DNA from: Actinobacteria bacterium HGW-Actinobacteria-4
GTDB taxonomy: Bacteria; Actinomycetota; Actinomycetes; Actinomycetales; Demequinaceae
Assembly (NCBI GenBank): GCA_002841315.1
Contig: PHEW01000003.1
Location: 248,001 to 312,000 of the forward strand
DNA: 64,000 nucleotides
Reading direction: 5' to 3'
How positions within the stretch are numbered: position 1 is the stretch's first letter; the number at the start of each line of letters is the position of its first letter. A model generated the notes under the pieces. That model had not been told where the DNA came from and ran no database searches. It saw only the letters and a program-made list of their open reading frames with translations. Below, one piece after another: positions 1 through 7,382 of the stretch. The position numbers and the translations under genes were made by a program.

Positions 1-104
1 CACTAGTGTTGGCATTTGTCGCTGCGGTGGTGCTCGCCTGGAGCTGGTTGACGGCGCTCAATCTGCGCTTGTTCCGAGACGCCGTGGCGATGCGAGCGTC
101 ATGA
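1..104 (+). CDS. C-terminal end of a membrane protein (partial)
   Basis: The window opens inside a reading frame (codons from base 3) whose last 33 residues are visible. It has a hydrophobic segment (VLAFVAAVVLAWSWL), then a short polar tail and a TGA stop at 102-104. This is consistent with the last transmembrane helix of a membrane protein, for example a transporter permease, but the family cannot be named. The stop overlaps the next start in an ATGA arrangement, so the two genes are probably translationally coupled. Confidence 0.6.
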   Translation, partial: LVLAFVAAVVLAWSWLTALNLRLFRDAVAMRAS

Positions 105-547
105 GCGTCACTTGGGAAGCTACCGTTCGGCTCGACGGTAAGACGGCCACGGGGATCGTGGTTCCCGAGCACGTGGTCGCTGAACTCGGCGGTGGCAGGC
201 GTATCGCTGTTCAGGTGGGGATTGGCTCAGTGACGTACCCGAGCACCATCGCCTACATGGGCGGGGTCGCCAAGGTCCCGGTGAGCGCCCAGGTGCGTGA
301 GGACGCGGGCATCGCGGCCGGTGACACGGTGATGGTGACGTTGACTCCTGACACGGCGCCGCGCACCGTCGACGTGCCGGCGGATCTGGTGCGTGCACTC
401 GCGGAGAAGCCCGGTTGCGCAGACCGGTTTGGGGCGCTGTCCTATAGCAACCAGCGCAGGCACGTGCTCGCGGTCACGGGCGCACGCACCGCCGAGACTC
501 GAGGGCGGCGCATCGAGAAAGTCGTGGCCGAGATGTCAGAGTCCTAG
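101..547 (+). CDS. YdeI/OmpD-associated family protein (DUF1905 plus YdeI C-terminal domain)
   Basis: 148 aa. The first ~85 residues match the DUF1905 fold: an opening strand 'TWEATVRLDGKTATGIVVPEHVV', then a ligand-binding-like barrel segment with 'GSVTYPSTIAYMGG'. Residues ~90-148 resemble the short helical YdeI/OmpD-associated tail, including 'FGALSYSNQRRHVLAV' and 'TRGRRIEKVVAEM', which in this family is rich in basic residues. The biochemical role is not established; some homologues are linked to bacteriocin or stress protection. The ATG overlaps the stop of the upstream membrane protein gene by four bases, so it is likely co-translated. A second, shorter DUF1905 protein lies at 14381. 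Confidence 0.8.
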   Translation: MSVTWEATVRLDGKTATGIVVPEHVVAELGGGRRIAVQVGIGSVTYPSTIAYMGGVAKVPVSAQVREDAGIAAGDTVMVTLTPDTAPRTVDVPADLVRALAEKPGCADRFGALSYSNQRRHVLAVTGARTAETRGRRIEKVVAEMSES

Positions 548-590
548 CCCACGCAACGCCGCGCGCGGCGTGTCAGGGACAATGGTTGCT

Positions 591-1766
591 ATGACCACCA
601 CCGCCCAGGCCGCCGCGCGCGTGCTGCCGCCGCTCAGCATCGGCCCCATTACCGTGGACACCCCTGTGGTGTTGGCGCCCATGGCGGGGATCACCAACGC
701 GGCGTTCCGGCGGTTGTGCCGCGAACACGGCGGTGGGCTCTATGTGGCCGAGATGGTGACGTCGAGGGCGCTCGTCGAGCGCACGCCAGAGTCGATGCGG
801 ATCATTCATCATGACGCCGACGAAAAACCCAGGTCCGTGCAGGTCTACGGCGTGGATCCCGCGACCATTGGGGCTGCCGTCCGCATGTTGGTGCAGGAGG
901 ACCTCGCGGATCACATCGACATGAACTTCGGTTGCCCCGTGCCTAAGGTGACGCGCAAAGGCGGGGGAGCGGTGTTGCCGTGGAAGCGGGACCTGTTCCA
1001 GCAGATTGTGCGCGCGGCGGTGCGCGAGGCGTCTCCGTATGACGTGCCGGTCACGGTGAAGATGCGCAAGGGAATCGACGACCAGCACCTGACCTACCTG
1101 GACGCCGGCGTGATGGCGGAGGGCGAGGGCGTGGCGGCGGTGGCGCTCCACGCGCGCACTGCGGCCGACTACTACTCCGGCACCGCCGACTGGGAGGCGA
1201 TCGCTCGCCTCAAGGAGGCGGTGAAGACGATTCCGGTGTTGGGGAACGGAGATATTTGGGCAGCCGAGGACGCCGTGGAAATGGTCCGCCAGACCGGGTG
1301 TGACGGCGTCGTCGTGGGGCGCGGGTGCCAAGGGCGGCCGTGGCTGTTCGCTGACCTGCAGGCTGCGTTTGAGGGACGCCCGGATCGCGTGCGCCCTGGG
1401 CTGCGCGTGGTGGCGGAGACCGTCTACCGGCACGGCGAGCTGATGGTCGCGTTCTACGCAGGCGACGAGGCGAAGGCTATGCGAGAGATACGCAAGCATA
1501 TGGCTTGGTATTTCAAGGGTTACGAGGTGGGCGGCGAGCTGCGCCGGGCACTCGGGCTGGTGGAGACGCTCGCGCAACTGCGCGCGCTGCTGGACTCGCT
1601 GAACCTCGATGCTCCGTACCCAGGCACGGGCGCCGAGGGCGCGCGCGGGCGCCAGGGCACGCCCAAGACCCCGACAGTCCCCGACGGCTGGCTGGACTCG
1701 CGGGACATCACCCCGGAGATCGAGGAACGCCTCCGCGAGGCGGAGCTCAGCGTATCCGGAGGGTAG
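591..1766 (+). CDS. dusB: tRNA-dihydrouridine synthase
   Basis: 391 aa, normal length for a bacterial DusB-like flavoenzyme that reduces specific uridines in the tRNA D-loop with FMN and NADPH. The N-terminal TIM barrel starts 'VVLAPMAGITNAAFRRLC'. The catalytic cysteine sits in 'NFGCPVPKVTRKGGG'. FMN/phosphate binding segments 'ALHARTAADYYSG' and 'GDGVVVGRGCQGRPWLF' are present, followed by a helical C-terminal domain with 'HMAWYFKGYEVGGELRR'. The frame is open well upstream, but homology begins only after the ATG at 591; a GACAAT box at 577-582 lies 8 nt before it, which would fit a leaderless start. An alternative in-frame ATG is at 582. Confidence 0.93.
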   Translation: MTTTAQAAARVLPPLSIGPITVDTPVVLAPMAGITNAAFRRLCREHGGGLYVAEMVTSRALVERTPESMRIIHHDADEKPRSVQVYGVDPATIGAAVRMLVQEDLADHIDMNFGCPVPKVTRKGGGAVLPWKRDLFQQIVRAAVREASPYDVPVTVKMRKGIDDQHLTYLDAGVMAEGEGVAAVALHARTAADYYSGTADWEAIARLKEAVKTIPVLGNGDIWAAEDAVEMVRQTGCDGVVVGRGCQGRPWLFADLQAAFEGRPDRVRPGLRVVAETVYRHGELMVAFYAGDEAKAMREIRKHMAWYFKGYEVGGELRRALGLVETLAQLRALLDSLNLDAPYPGTGAEGARGRQGTPKTPTVPDGWLDSRDITPEIEERLREAELSVSGG

Positions 1767-1785
1767 GCACGCTACTGTCGTCTTC

Positions 1786-2238
1786 ATGACGCCCGAGCTG
1801 CATCCCCACGAGCCCGAGGAAAGCCCCGACTACGCCGAGCTCGTCGCGTTCTTTGGACACATCGCGTACATCATTCCTGGGTTGCGTCCGGTGCTCGCAG
1901 ATCACCTCCGGGAAGCTGATGGCGAGATGCTCCCGCACTTGCTGATGACTGACGTGCTTGAGTGGGTCTGCCGGGAGTCCGAACGAGGAATGTCCGCGGA
2001 GGCGCCAGTGCTGTTTGGTGCGCTCGACCGCGGATACACCGATGGTTCACATGCAATGCGGGATCTGATGGTGATTGCGTTCCTTGAGCACATTCCTGGT
2101 TTCGCTGGCACCGTTCCAGACCCCACTGGCGTAGGCCCCAAGGTCCGAGCAGCGATGGGCCCGCTCATGAGCGCTGTGCTCGCTGAGATCGAGTCCTGGC
2201 GCCACGACCCTTCGACACGACCCCGACCCACTCGGTAG
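1786..2238 (+). CDS. conserved hypothetical protein, acidic and helical
   Basis: 150 aa, not recognised with certainty. The N-terminus is acidic (HPHEPEESPDYAELVAFFG), followed by predicted helices with 'IPGLRPVLADHL', 'LLMTDVLEWVCRE' and 'MRDLMVIAFLEHIPG'. It resembles small immunity-like or contact-associated helical proteins in actinobacteria, but no catalytic motif is visible. The start at 1786 is chosen because a TACTGT box (1773-1778) lies 7 nt upstream, the leaderless spacing seen repeatedly in this window. It follows dusB by 19 bp and ends 12 bp from the convergent DUF559 gene. Confidence 0.65.
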   Translation: MTPELHPHEPEESPDYAELVAFFGHIAYIIPGLRPVLADHLREADGEMLPHLLMTDVLEWVCRESERGMSAEAPVLFGALDRGYTDGSHAMRDLMVIAFLEHIPGFAGTVPDPTGVGPKVRAAMGPLMSAVLAEIESWRHDPSTRPRPTR

Positions 2239-2250
2239 CGGCGGCGAGGA

Positions 2251-3219
2251 TCACGATGCTGGTGGCAGCGCTCGCCGACCACCAAGTCTCGCCGCGATGG
2301 TGCTCAAGACGCGATCCCGGCACCACTGCGGCCGGGTCATGATGTCTTCGTACGTGAGTCGTAGAGTCACCATTCCTTCTGCAGCGAGGTTGGCGTCGCG
2401 CTCGAGGTCGCGGCGGCGTGCGCCGTCGTCTGAGTGGAACTGCCGTCCGTCGAACTCGACGGCTACCCCTGAGTCACGGTGAACCATGTCGAGCACATAG
2501 CGCGCACCGCATGCGACCACGGGTACCTGCCATTCGCATTGGCGGAACGTCGAGCCCGTAAACACCCGTGTGCGCGCCCAGTACTCGAGGTAGCTGTCGA
2601 CGCCACGCCCCAGGAGCTCGAGCAGTCGCGCGAGTTCCCGCGACCTGGTCAGTCGCGGGTATTCGCGCAAGCGTGCAGCCAGTTGACGGGCATCGAGGCT
2701 TCCGCTCCGGATGGCATCGATGACAAAGCCGACACCGCGATCAACCGGGAGCGACGCCCAACCCTGTATTACCGCATCGGCCATTGTCACGACGCGCACG
2801 CCATCCTTGGTGAAGGTCGTGTGCGGTAGCGCTACGCGCCGGAGCCGCAGCCACGGGGGAGTGCGCGCGTTTGCGGTGGGGATCGCGATGGCGTCCACGT
2901 GTGTGGGGTCCTGGTCCGTTAGGCCCCAGATGCGGGCCGCACTGCTCCCGGTCACGGCTCCGTGCCTGCCGACCCACATCGACGTCGCTCGCGCTCGCGC
3001 GATGAACGAGTGTTGCCATGAGGCGGCCACGTAGATGCCGGGAAGGACGCGCACCAAACGCTCGCTCGAGACAAACTGGTCCAGGCCGTAGCGGCCCAGT
3101 TGCTCGAGCAGGTGTGCCCGAGTGAAAGCGCGCGGTTGCGCGGCCAGTTGCTCCCAGACTCGCTTGCGGTGCGCCCGGGGTGTCGCAGCACGGCTCGCGT
3201 GGTGGGTTGTTGAGTTCAC
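2251..3219 (-). CDS. DUF559 (Vsr-like nuclease) protein with AbiEi-like N-terminus
   Basis: 322 aa from the proposed GTG at 3219. Residues ~20-75 resemble the winged-helix AbiEi antitoxin N-terminal domain (FTRAHLLEQLGRYG ... LVRVLPGIYVAA). The C-terminal ~100 residues are a DUF559/Vsr-like PD-(D/E)xK nuclease fold: 'VAVEFDGRQFHSDDGARRRD' around residues 252-271, followed by 'TLRLTYEDIM'. Proteins of this type are abundant in actinobacteria, often in several copies; their substrate is unknown. The frame stays open upstream through a GC-rich tandem repeat, but that part is low-complexity and probably not translated. The gene borders a gap with tandem and dispersed repeats. The start is uncertain; there is no clear ribosome binding site. 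Confidence 0.75.
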   Translation of the reverse strand: MNSTTHHASRAATPRAHRKRVWEQLAAQPRAFTRAHLLEQLGRYGLDQFVSSERLVRVLPGIYVAASWQHSFIARARATSMWVGRHGAVTGSSAARIWGLTDQDPTHVDAIAIPTANARTPPWLRLRRVALPHTTFTKDGVRVVTMADAVIQGWASLPVDRGVGFVIDAIRSGSLDARQLAARLREYPRLTRSRELARLLELLGRGVDSYLEYWARTRVFTGSTFRQCEWQVPVVACGARYVLDMVHRDSGVAVEFDGRQFHSDDGARRRDLERDANLAAEGMVTLRLTYEDIMTRPQWCRDRVLSTIAARLGGRRALPPAS

Positions 3220-3320
3220 CTTCGCGAGGTTAGCGACGCGGGGCGTTCCGATGTCCGTCGCGTCAGGTCCTGTGGACAGAGCGCGCGCCCAGCCGTGCCG
3301 CGCGCGGGATGCCTGAGACC

Positions 3321-3427
3321 GTCCCGTCCCGCACCGCACCGTGCCGCACCATGGTGTGCCGTCCCGTCCCGCACGGCACCGTCCCGTCCCGCACGGCACC
3401 GTCCCGTCCCGCACCGCACCGTGCCGC
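3321..3427. repeat. GC-rich tandem repeat, ~20-bp unit
   Basis: About five consecutive 20-bp units. Units starting at 3321, 3361, 3381 and 3401 share GTCCCGTCCCGCACSGCACC; the unit at 3341 differs and contains the palindromic core CACCATGGTG (3348-3357). The blocks 3321-3347 and 3401-3427 are identical over 27 bp, so the array is near-symmetric. There are no unique spacers, so it is not a CRISPR array. It lies upstream of the DUF559 gene. Confidence 0.85.
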
Positions 3428-3474
3428 TGTGCAGATAGTGCAGGTTTCCTGCGTAGATCAGCACTTTTTGCACA
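3428..3474. repeat. 47-bp dispersed element, copy 1
   Basis: Starts TGTGCAGATAGTGCAG, then a 17-nt variable middle, then GCACTTTTTGCACA. The copy at 3579-3625 has the same two blocks at exactly the same spacing. The GTGCAG and GCAC/TGCAC blocks are partly complementary, so the element could fold or bind a protein as a dyad. It directly abuts the 20-bp tandem array. Confidence 0.7.
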
Positions 3475-3578
3475 CGAGGGCGCTCCGTCTCGTGCGCGCG
3501 CCCAATGCCTTGCACGCACGAGGTCGCCGATCTATTCGCGCCCGGGGTCCTGCACGTTCCGACGCGCGAGTCCCCTGG

Positions 3579-3625
3579 TGTGTAAGTAGTGCAGACTTCA
3601 GACGGTTCTCTGCACTGTTTGCACA
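3579..3625. repeat. 47-bp dispersed element, copy 2
   Basis: Starts TGTGTAAGTAGTGCAG, then 17 variable bases, then GCACTGTTTGCACA. It matches copy 1 (3428-3474) in both conserved blocks and in spacing, while the middle has diverged. Between the two copies (3475-3578) only a short inverted repeat CACGAG (3473-3478)/CTCGTG (3489-3494) is seen. From 3626 to 3742 no gene or further structure was found, up to the dgt promoter box at 3743. Confidence 0.7.
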
Positions 3626-3754
3626 GTGCGGGGCTCAGCGCGGGCGAGTGCGCGCACACCCGCTTGCATCGACGCCACCCCTGTCGCACGCTCGGAGCAC
3701 ATGCTCGCGACACAAACGCGACTCACCCCACCTGCACCCCAGTAGCATCGGACT

Positions 3755-5041
3755 GTGAGCACCCTCCCGCCCGGCTACGTTGAACGCGACGTAGAACGCT
3801 GGGTGGTCGAGCCCCCCAAGAACAAGCACCGCACCCCCTTTGAGCGCGACCGCGCGCGCATTGTCCACTCGAGCGCCCTGCGCAGGCTTGGCGCCAAGAC
3901 CCAGGTGCTGGGCCTGGGCTCAGGGGACTTCGTGAGGACCCGCCTCACGCACACGCTTGAGGTCGCGCAGATTGGCCGCGAGCTCGGCAAGTCGCTCGGT
4001 TGCGATCCGGACCTCGTGGACTCCGCATGCCTCGCGCATGACCTGGGTCACCCACCCTTTGGCCACAACGGCGAGCGTGCGCTCGATGAGGTTGCCCGGG
4101 ACATTGGCGGGTTCGAGGGCAACGCCCAGACGCTGCGCCTCATTACGCGCCTCGAACCGAAGTCCGTTCACCCCGTGACCGGCGCCTCGGTGGGCCTCAA
4201 CCTCACGCGCGCGAGCCTCGACGCCGCCGTCAAGTACCCATGGCGGGAGTCCCAGACTCCTACGCGCCCGGACGGTAGCCCCACCCGCAAGTTCGGCGTG
4301 TACGAGGACGACATGCCCATCTTCGAGTGGCTCCGCGAAGGCGCTCCAGAGCGCGGACAGAGTTTTGAGGCGCAGGTGATGGACCTCGCCGACGACATCT
4401 CATATTCGGTCCATGATGTCGAAGACTCAGTAGTCCACCAGACCGTCTCGCTCAAGGTGCTGCGCGACCCCGGCCAGGCGCAAGCGATCGCCGCCCACGC
4501 CCGCCAGTGGTACGGCCGTGGAGAAGAGGATGCGTTGTTGGCGGCCCTTGAGCGCCTCCAGCGTCAGGACACCTGGATGGATGAGTACAACGGCACTCAC
4601 CGGGCGCTCGCGGCGTTGAAGGACATGACGAGCCAGATCATTGGCAGGCTCTGCCAGAGCGTGACAGCAGCCACCAGAGAACGCTACGGCGACGGCCCTT
4701 TCACGCGTCACCACGCGCAACTGGTGGTCCCTCAAGACACCCGCGACGAGATCCTCATCCTCAAGGGCATCGCGGTCCACTTCCTCATGGCTCCACGCGA
4801 GAAGAAGCCGGAGTATCGCCGCCAGCGCGAGAAGCTTGCGGCGCTGGTCCCGGCTCTCGCGGAGCGGGGCGCGGAAGCACTGGAGCCACACTTTGCTGCG
4901 TCATACAACGAGGCGGCGGACGACGCTGCTCGCCTGCGCGTTGCCGTTGACCAGGTGGCTTCGCTCACCGACAAGACCGCATATGACTGGCACCACAAGT
5001 ATTGCGAGGCTCCGCGCAAGTCGCGCCCCGGCCGGACCTAG
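3755..5041 (+). CDS. dgt: deoxyguanosinetriphosphate triphosphohydrolase-like protein
   Basis: 428 aa HD-superfamily dNTPase that removes triphosphate from dNTPs, limiting the dNTP pool. The metal-binding HD residues are visible: H66 in 'RTRLTHTLEVAQ', H95-D96 in 'AHDLGHPPFGHNGE', and a downstream D in 'MDLADDISYSVHDVEDSV'. The N-terminal 'RTPFERDRARIVHSSALRRL' is typical of the short actinobacterial Dgt. The GTG start at 3755 is supported by a TAGCAT box (3743-3748) six bases upstream, predicting a leaderless mRNA. It is divergent from the DUF559 gene across a 535-bp repeat-containing gap and runs tail-to-tail with the DUF368 gene. Confidence 0.93.
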   Translation: MSTLPPGYVERDVERWVVEPPKNKHRTPFERDRARIVHSSALRRLGAKTQVLGLGSGDFVRTRLTHTLEVAQIGRELGKSLGCDPDLVDSACLAHDLGHPPFGHNGERALDEVARDIGGFEGNAQTLRLITRLEPKSVHPVTGASVGLNLTRASLDAAVKYPWRESQTPTRPDGSPTRKFGVYEDDMPIFEWLREGAPERGQSFEAQVMDLADDISYSVHDVEDSVVHQTVSLKVLRDPGQAQAIAAHARQWYGRGEEDALLAALERLQRQDTWMDEYNGTHRALAALKDMTSQIIGRLCQSVTAATRERYGDGPFTRHHAQLVVPQDTRDEILILKGIAVHFLMAPREKKPEYRRQREKLAALVPALAERGAEALEPHFAASYNEAADDAARLRVAVDQVASLTDKTAYDWHHKYCEAPRKSRPGRT

Positions 5042-5064
5042 CGCCTCGCAGCGCCGAGCACCAG

Positions 5065-6045
5065 CTACTCGGCGAGTTCCTCGTCCTGCCGCGCCTTCGC
5101 TCGATCCGCGAGTCGCTTCTCCGCAACGACGACTGCGACCACCACGGCCACACCGATGAGCGCCGCAGCCAGCGGCACCAGCACGGATCCGCTGGGCACG
5201 AGAGCCTGGTTCTGGTCGTCGAGCCATGGCCACAGTGCGCGCAGGCTCCCCGCCATGACCCCGGTCAGCACCACGAGGGTGAGCCTGCGGTGGTGCTCGA
5301 GGAGCCACTGAAGTGTCTTCACAATCGACACCAGGCCCACCACACACCCGGCCGCGAAGAAGCCCAGGTAGGCGAAGTCGCGATCGTTGACGGCGGCGAG
5401 CGTGGGCTCGTACAGACCCATGGCGAGCAACAAGAATGATCCAGATAGCCCGGGTAACACCAAGGCCGACACCGCGATGGCACCCGCGGGGACCAACACC
5501 CACGGCGTCGCAGCCAGATCGCCGCGCGGCAAGGACACCACCAGGAAGGCGACCACGGCGGCGGCGACCGCAAGTGCGAAATCAAAGGCCGCCCATCGCC
5601 CGCGAGGCAGCCGTGAGTGTTCCGAGTAGGCGGCAAGCCGGTACGGCACCAGCAGTGACGCGAGAACCAGCCCAAAGAAGAGCCCACGCATTGTCTCGGG
5701 GTGGTCGTGCACCAGGCCTTCCATCACGCGCGCCGCTGACACAAGCGCCACCACCATGCCGATGCCGAGTGGCACCATGACGTCCCAGCGCACGGCTCCA
5801 AGCGGCTCCCGGGCTCGCCCTATGCCACGCCCGCGTACAAGGTCACTGAGCGCGATTCGCACCCCGGTGATGAGGTGCCCGGCAGAGCTCAGGATGGTCT
5901 CGTAGACGCCGGTCATCAGCGCTACTGTGCCGCCAGAGACACCAGGGACGGTCTCGGCAACCCCGATCATGGCGCCCCGCAAGGCGTCAAGGACGCGCTG
6001 GGTCCATCCGCGGGCGAAGCGTGCTGGTGGAGGTGTGACAGTCAT
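5065..6045 (-). CDS. DUF368 family membrane protein (PopT-type undecaprenyl-phosphate transporter)
   Basis: 326 aa with about eight hydrophobic helices. The family signature is at the N-terminus: 'GAMIGVAETVPGVSGGTVALMTGVYE', with a second internal copy-like segment 'LVLPGLSGSFLLLAMGLYE' near residue 200. DUF368 proteins (PopT) have been implicated in flipping undecaprenyl phosphate back to the cytoplasmic face for reuse in wall synthesis. It is the last gene of a compact minus-strand operon (6865-7320, 6443-6865, 6042-6446, this gene); its ATG overlaps the preceding stop by four bases. The C-terminus is charged (EKRLADRAKARQDEELAE). Confidence 0.88.
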   Translation of the reverse strand: MTVTPPPARFARGWTQRVLDALRGAMIGVAETVPGVSGGTVALMTGVYETILSSAGHLITGVRIALSDLVRGRGIGRAREPLGAVRWDVMVPLGIGMVVALVSAARVMEGLVHDHPETMRGLFFGLVLASLLVPYRLAAYSEHSRLPRGRWAAFDFALAVAAAVVAFLVVSLPRGDLAATPWVLVPAGAIAVSALVLPGLSGSFLLLAMGLYEPTLAAVNDRDFAYLGFFAAGCVVGLVSIVKTLQWLLEHHRRLTLVVLTGVMAGSLRALWPWLDDQNQALVPSGSVLVPLAAALIGVAVVVAVVVAEKRLADRAKARQDEELAE

Positions 6046-6446
6046 GTGGTGATCTTAGGGCGCGCGTCCGGTTCCTGCCGACGCCGCTGCCTGACCAGCA
6101 ATGTGAGCGCCACCACGGGCAGCACCAGCGGCACCCACCCGTACCCAGACCCGAACCCTGACCACACTGTGTGCGCGGGCCATAGTTCCGGCTGCGCGTA
6201 CCCCCACGTCCCCACCACGAGCACGCCAAGCAGCTCGACCGCGGTCCCCAGGAGAGCGATCGAGTGTGCGCCGCGCCACAGCGCCACCGCGATCACCACA
6301 TAGACGACGGCCGATGCTCCGGACAGTCCGTAGGGTAGCGGCGCCTCGGCGAACTTGGTTCCGATTTGCACCACGGAACGCCCGGTGGCGGCGAGCCCCA
6401 GGACCGCGTACGCAAGTATCAGGCCGATGCGCGCAACGGGGTTCAT
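6042..6446 (-). CDS. small integral membrane protein
   Basis: 134 aa from the ATG at 6446, chosen because it overlaps the TGA of the preceding gene (ATGA), implying coupled translation. Four hydrophobic stretches are visible: 'ARIGLILAYAVLGLAATG', 'ASAVVYVVIAVALW', 'SIALLGTAVELLGVLVVG' and 'VPLVLPVVALTLLV'. The protein ends in a basic tail (RQRRRQEPDARPK). Similar small membrane proteins occur in actinobacterial operons, but no function is known. Its operon position next to a lipid-carrier transporter suggests an envelope role (inference). Confidence 0.75.
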   Translation of the reverse strand: MNPVARIGLILAYAVLGLAATGRSVVQIGTKFAEAPLPYGLSGASAVVYVVIAVALWRGAHSIALLGTAVELLGVLVVGTWGYAQPELWPAHTVWSGFGSGYGWVPLVLPVVALTLLVRQRRRQEPDARPKITT

Positions 6447-6865
6447 GTGCCGGCCGCGAGCAGGATCTCCAGGCGCCATGCCACCACGGCGAGCGCGATC
6501 GCCACGATCAGCGCCGCGACGGCGTCTACCCTCGCTACCTGATCGGGAGCAAGCACGGGCCGGTTGGGGTCGGGGTCGAGAGCCGCGGCCTCGGGTTCAC
6601 CCAAGCGTCCGATTCCCATCAACGGCAACAGGATGAGGGACGTCAACATGTACCCCACCGTGGTGACAAGCGACACCTCGATACCACCAAACAGCACCAC
6701 CGCTGCGGCGATCAGCTGCACCACGGTCACAATGTACGTGGCGGTGACGATCCATTTCAGTGCCGTGTGGGCGCGTACCCACACGAGCGTGACCAGCCCG
6801 CCAGCCGCGAGCGCGCCCAGGACAGTCAAGACGGCCGGGTAGACCAGCCCGGAGTACACGCCCAT
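6443..6865 (-). CDS. membrane protein of unknown function
   Basis: 140 aa with four predicted helices ('VYPAVLTVLGALAAGGLVTLV', 'WIVTATYIVTVVQLIAAAVVLFG', 'LVTTVGYMLTSLILLPLMGIG' and 'VDAVAALIVAIALAVVAW'), with a proline/acid-rich loop before the last one. Its ATG overlaps the TAA of the DUF6941 gene (TAATG) and its TGA overlaps the next ATG, so it is the tightly coupled second gene of the operon. Family not recognised. Confidence 0.75.
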   Translation of the reverse strand: MGVYSGLVYPAVLTVLGALAAGGLVTLVWVRAHTALKWIVTATYIVTVVQLIAAAVVLFGGIEVSLVTTVGYMLTSLILLPLMGIGRLGEPEAAALDPDPNRPVLAPDQVARVDAVAALIVAIALAVVAWRLEILLAAGT

Positions 6866-7320
6866 TACGAGGTCTGTTGCGCCTGCTGCACGCGCATGGG
6901 GAGTCGGGCTTGCTCCTCACCGTCGACGGAGATTACCCAGGAGAACATTCCGGGTTCGTCAAAGCGCATGCCGTCAATGGTGAAGGCAAAGCACGCCACC
7001 TGCTCGTCGCCATCGACCAACAGTGGGGGGCGTCCCAAGGTGAACTCGCCGCCCATGGCGTACACAGGAACGGCGTTGCCCTCGGCATCGGCACGCAAGC
7101 CAATGCGGTGGTCCGCACCGTCTTCCGTGACGAGTTTGAGTTCGAACTTGTGGCTCGCGTTCGTGGCTGTGAACGGCACGTGCACCGTGGACGCCACCGC
7201 CAGACGCCGGTGCACGGCAGGGAAGTTGCGGACAAAGATGGTGTTCCAGCCCGCCCCCAGAGCATAGATCTTGCCTTGGACTACCTCGGCGGAATCCGCC
7301 AAGAACGCATCGATTCGCAC
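6865..7320 (-). CDS. DUF6941 family protein
   Basis: 151 aa soluble protein. The pattern 'MRIDAFLADSAEVVQGKIYALGAGWNTIFVRNFPAVHRRLAVA' followed by alternating beta-type segments ('VHVPFTATNASHKFELKLVTEDG', 'GGEFTLGRPPLLVDGDEQVACFAFTIDGMRF') is characteristic of this small beta-sandwich family of unknown function, common in actinobacteria. It is the first gene of the operon that ends with the DUF368 transporter. It is divergent from dnaG with 62 bp between the starts. Confidence 0.8.
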   Translation of the reverse strand: MRIDAFLADSAEVVQGKIYALGAGWNTIFVRNFPAVHRRLAVASTVHVPFTATNASHKFELKLVTEDGADHRIGLRADAEGNAVPVYAMGGEFTLGRPPLLVDGDEQVACFAFTIDGMRFDEPGMFSWVISVDGEEQARLPMRVQQAQQTS

Positions 7321-7382
7321 GTGTCGATCCTCTCGTGGGTGATGCCACCAGCCTACCGAGCGCCAGTGGATAGAGTGTCCCT

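Noticed and set aside
573..1787. 404-aa minus-strand open frame opposite dusB (and similar long antisense frames at 7623-8270, 15911-17083, 18035-18853)
   Set aside because: They shadow conserved plus- or minus-strand genes, are rich in Arg/His/Pro as expected from GC-rich antisense frames, and show no domain.
3321..3427. CRISPR array
   Set aside because: Units abut with no unique spacers and no cas gene is in the window.
3220..3519. 100-residue N-terminal extension of the DUF559 protein
   Set aside because: It is translated tandem repeat (GTGRCRAGRDGT-like low complexity) with no family support; the domain begins after 3219.
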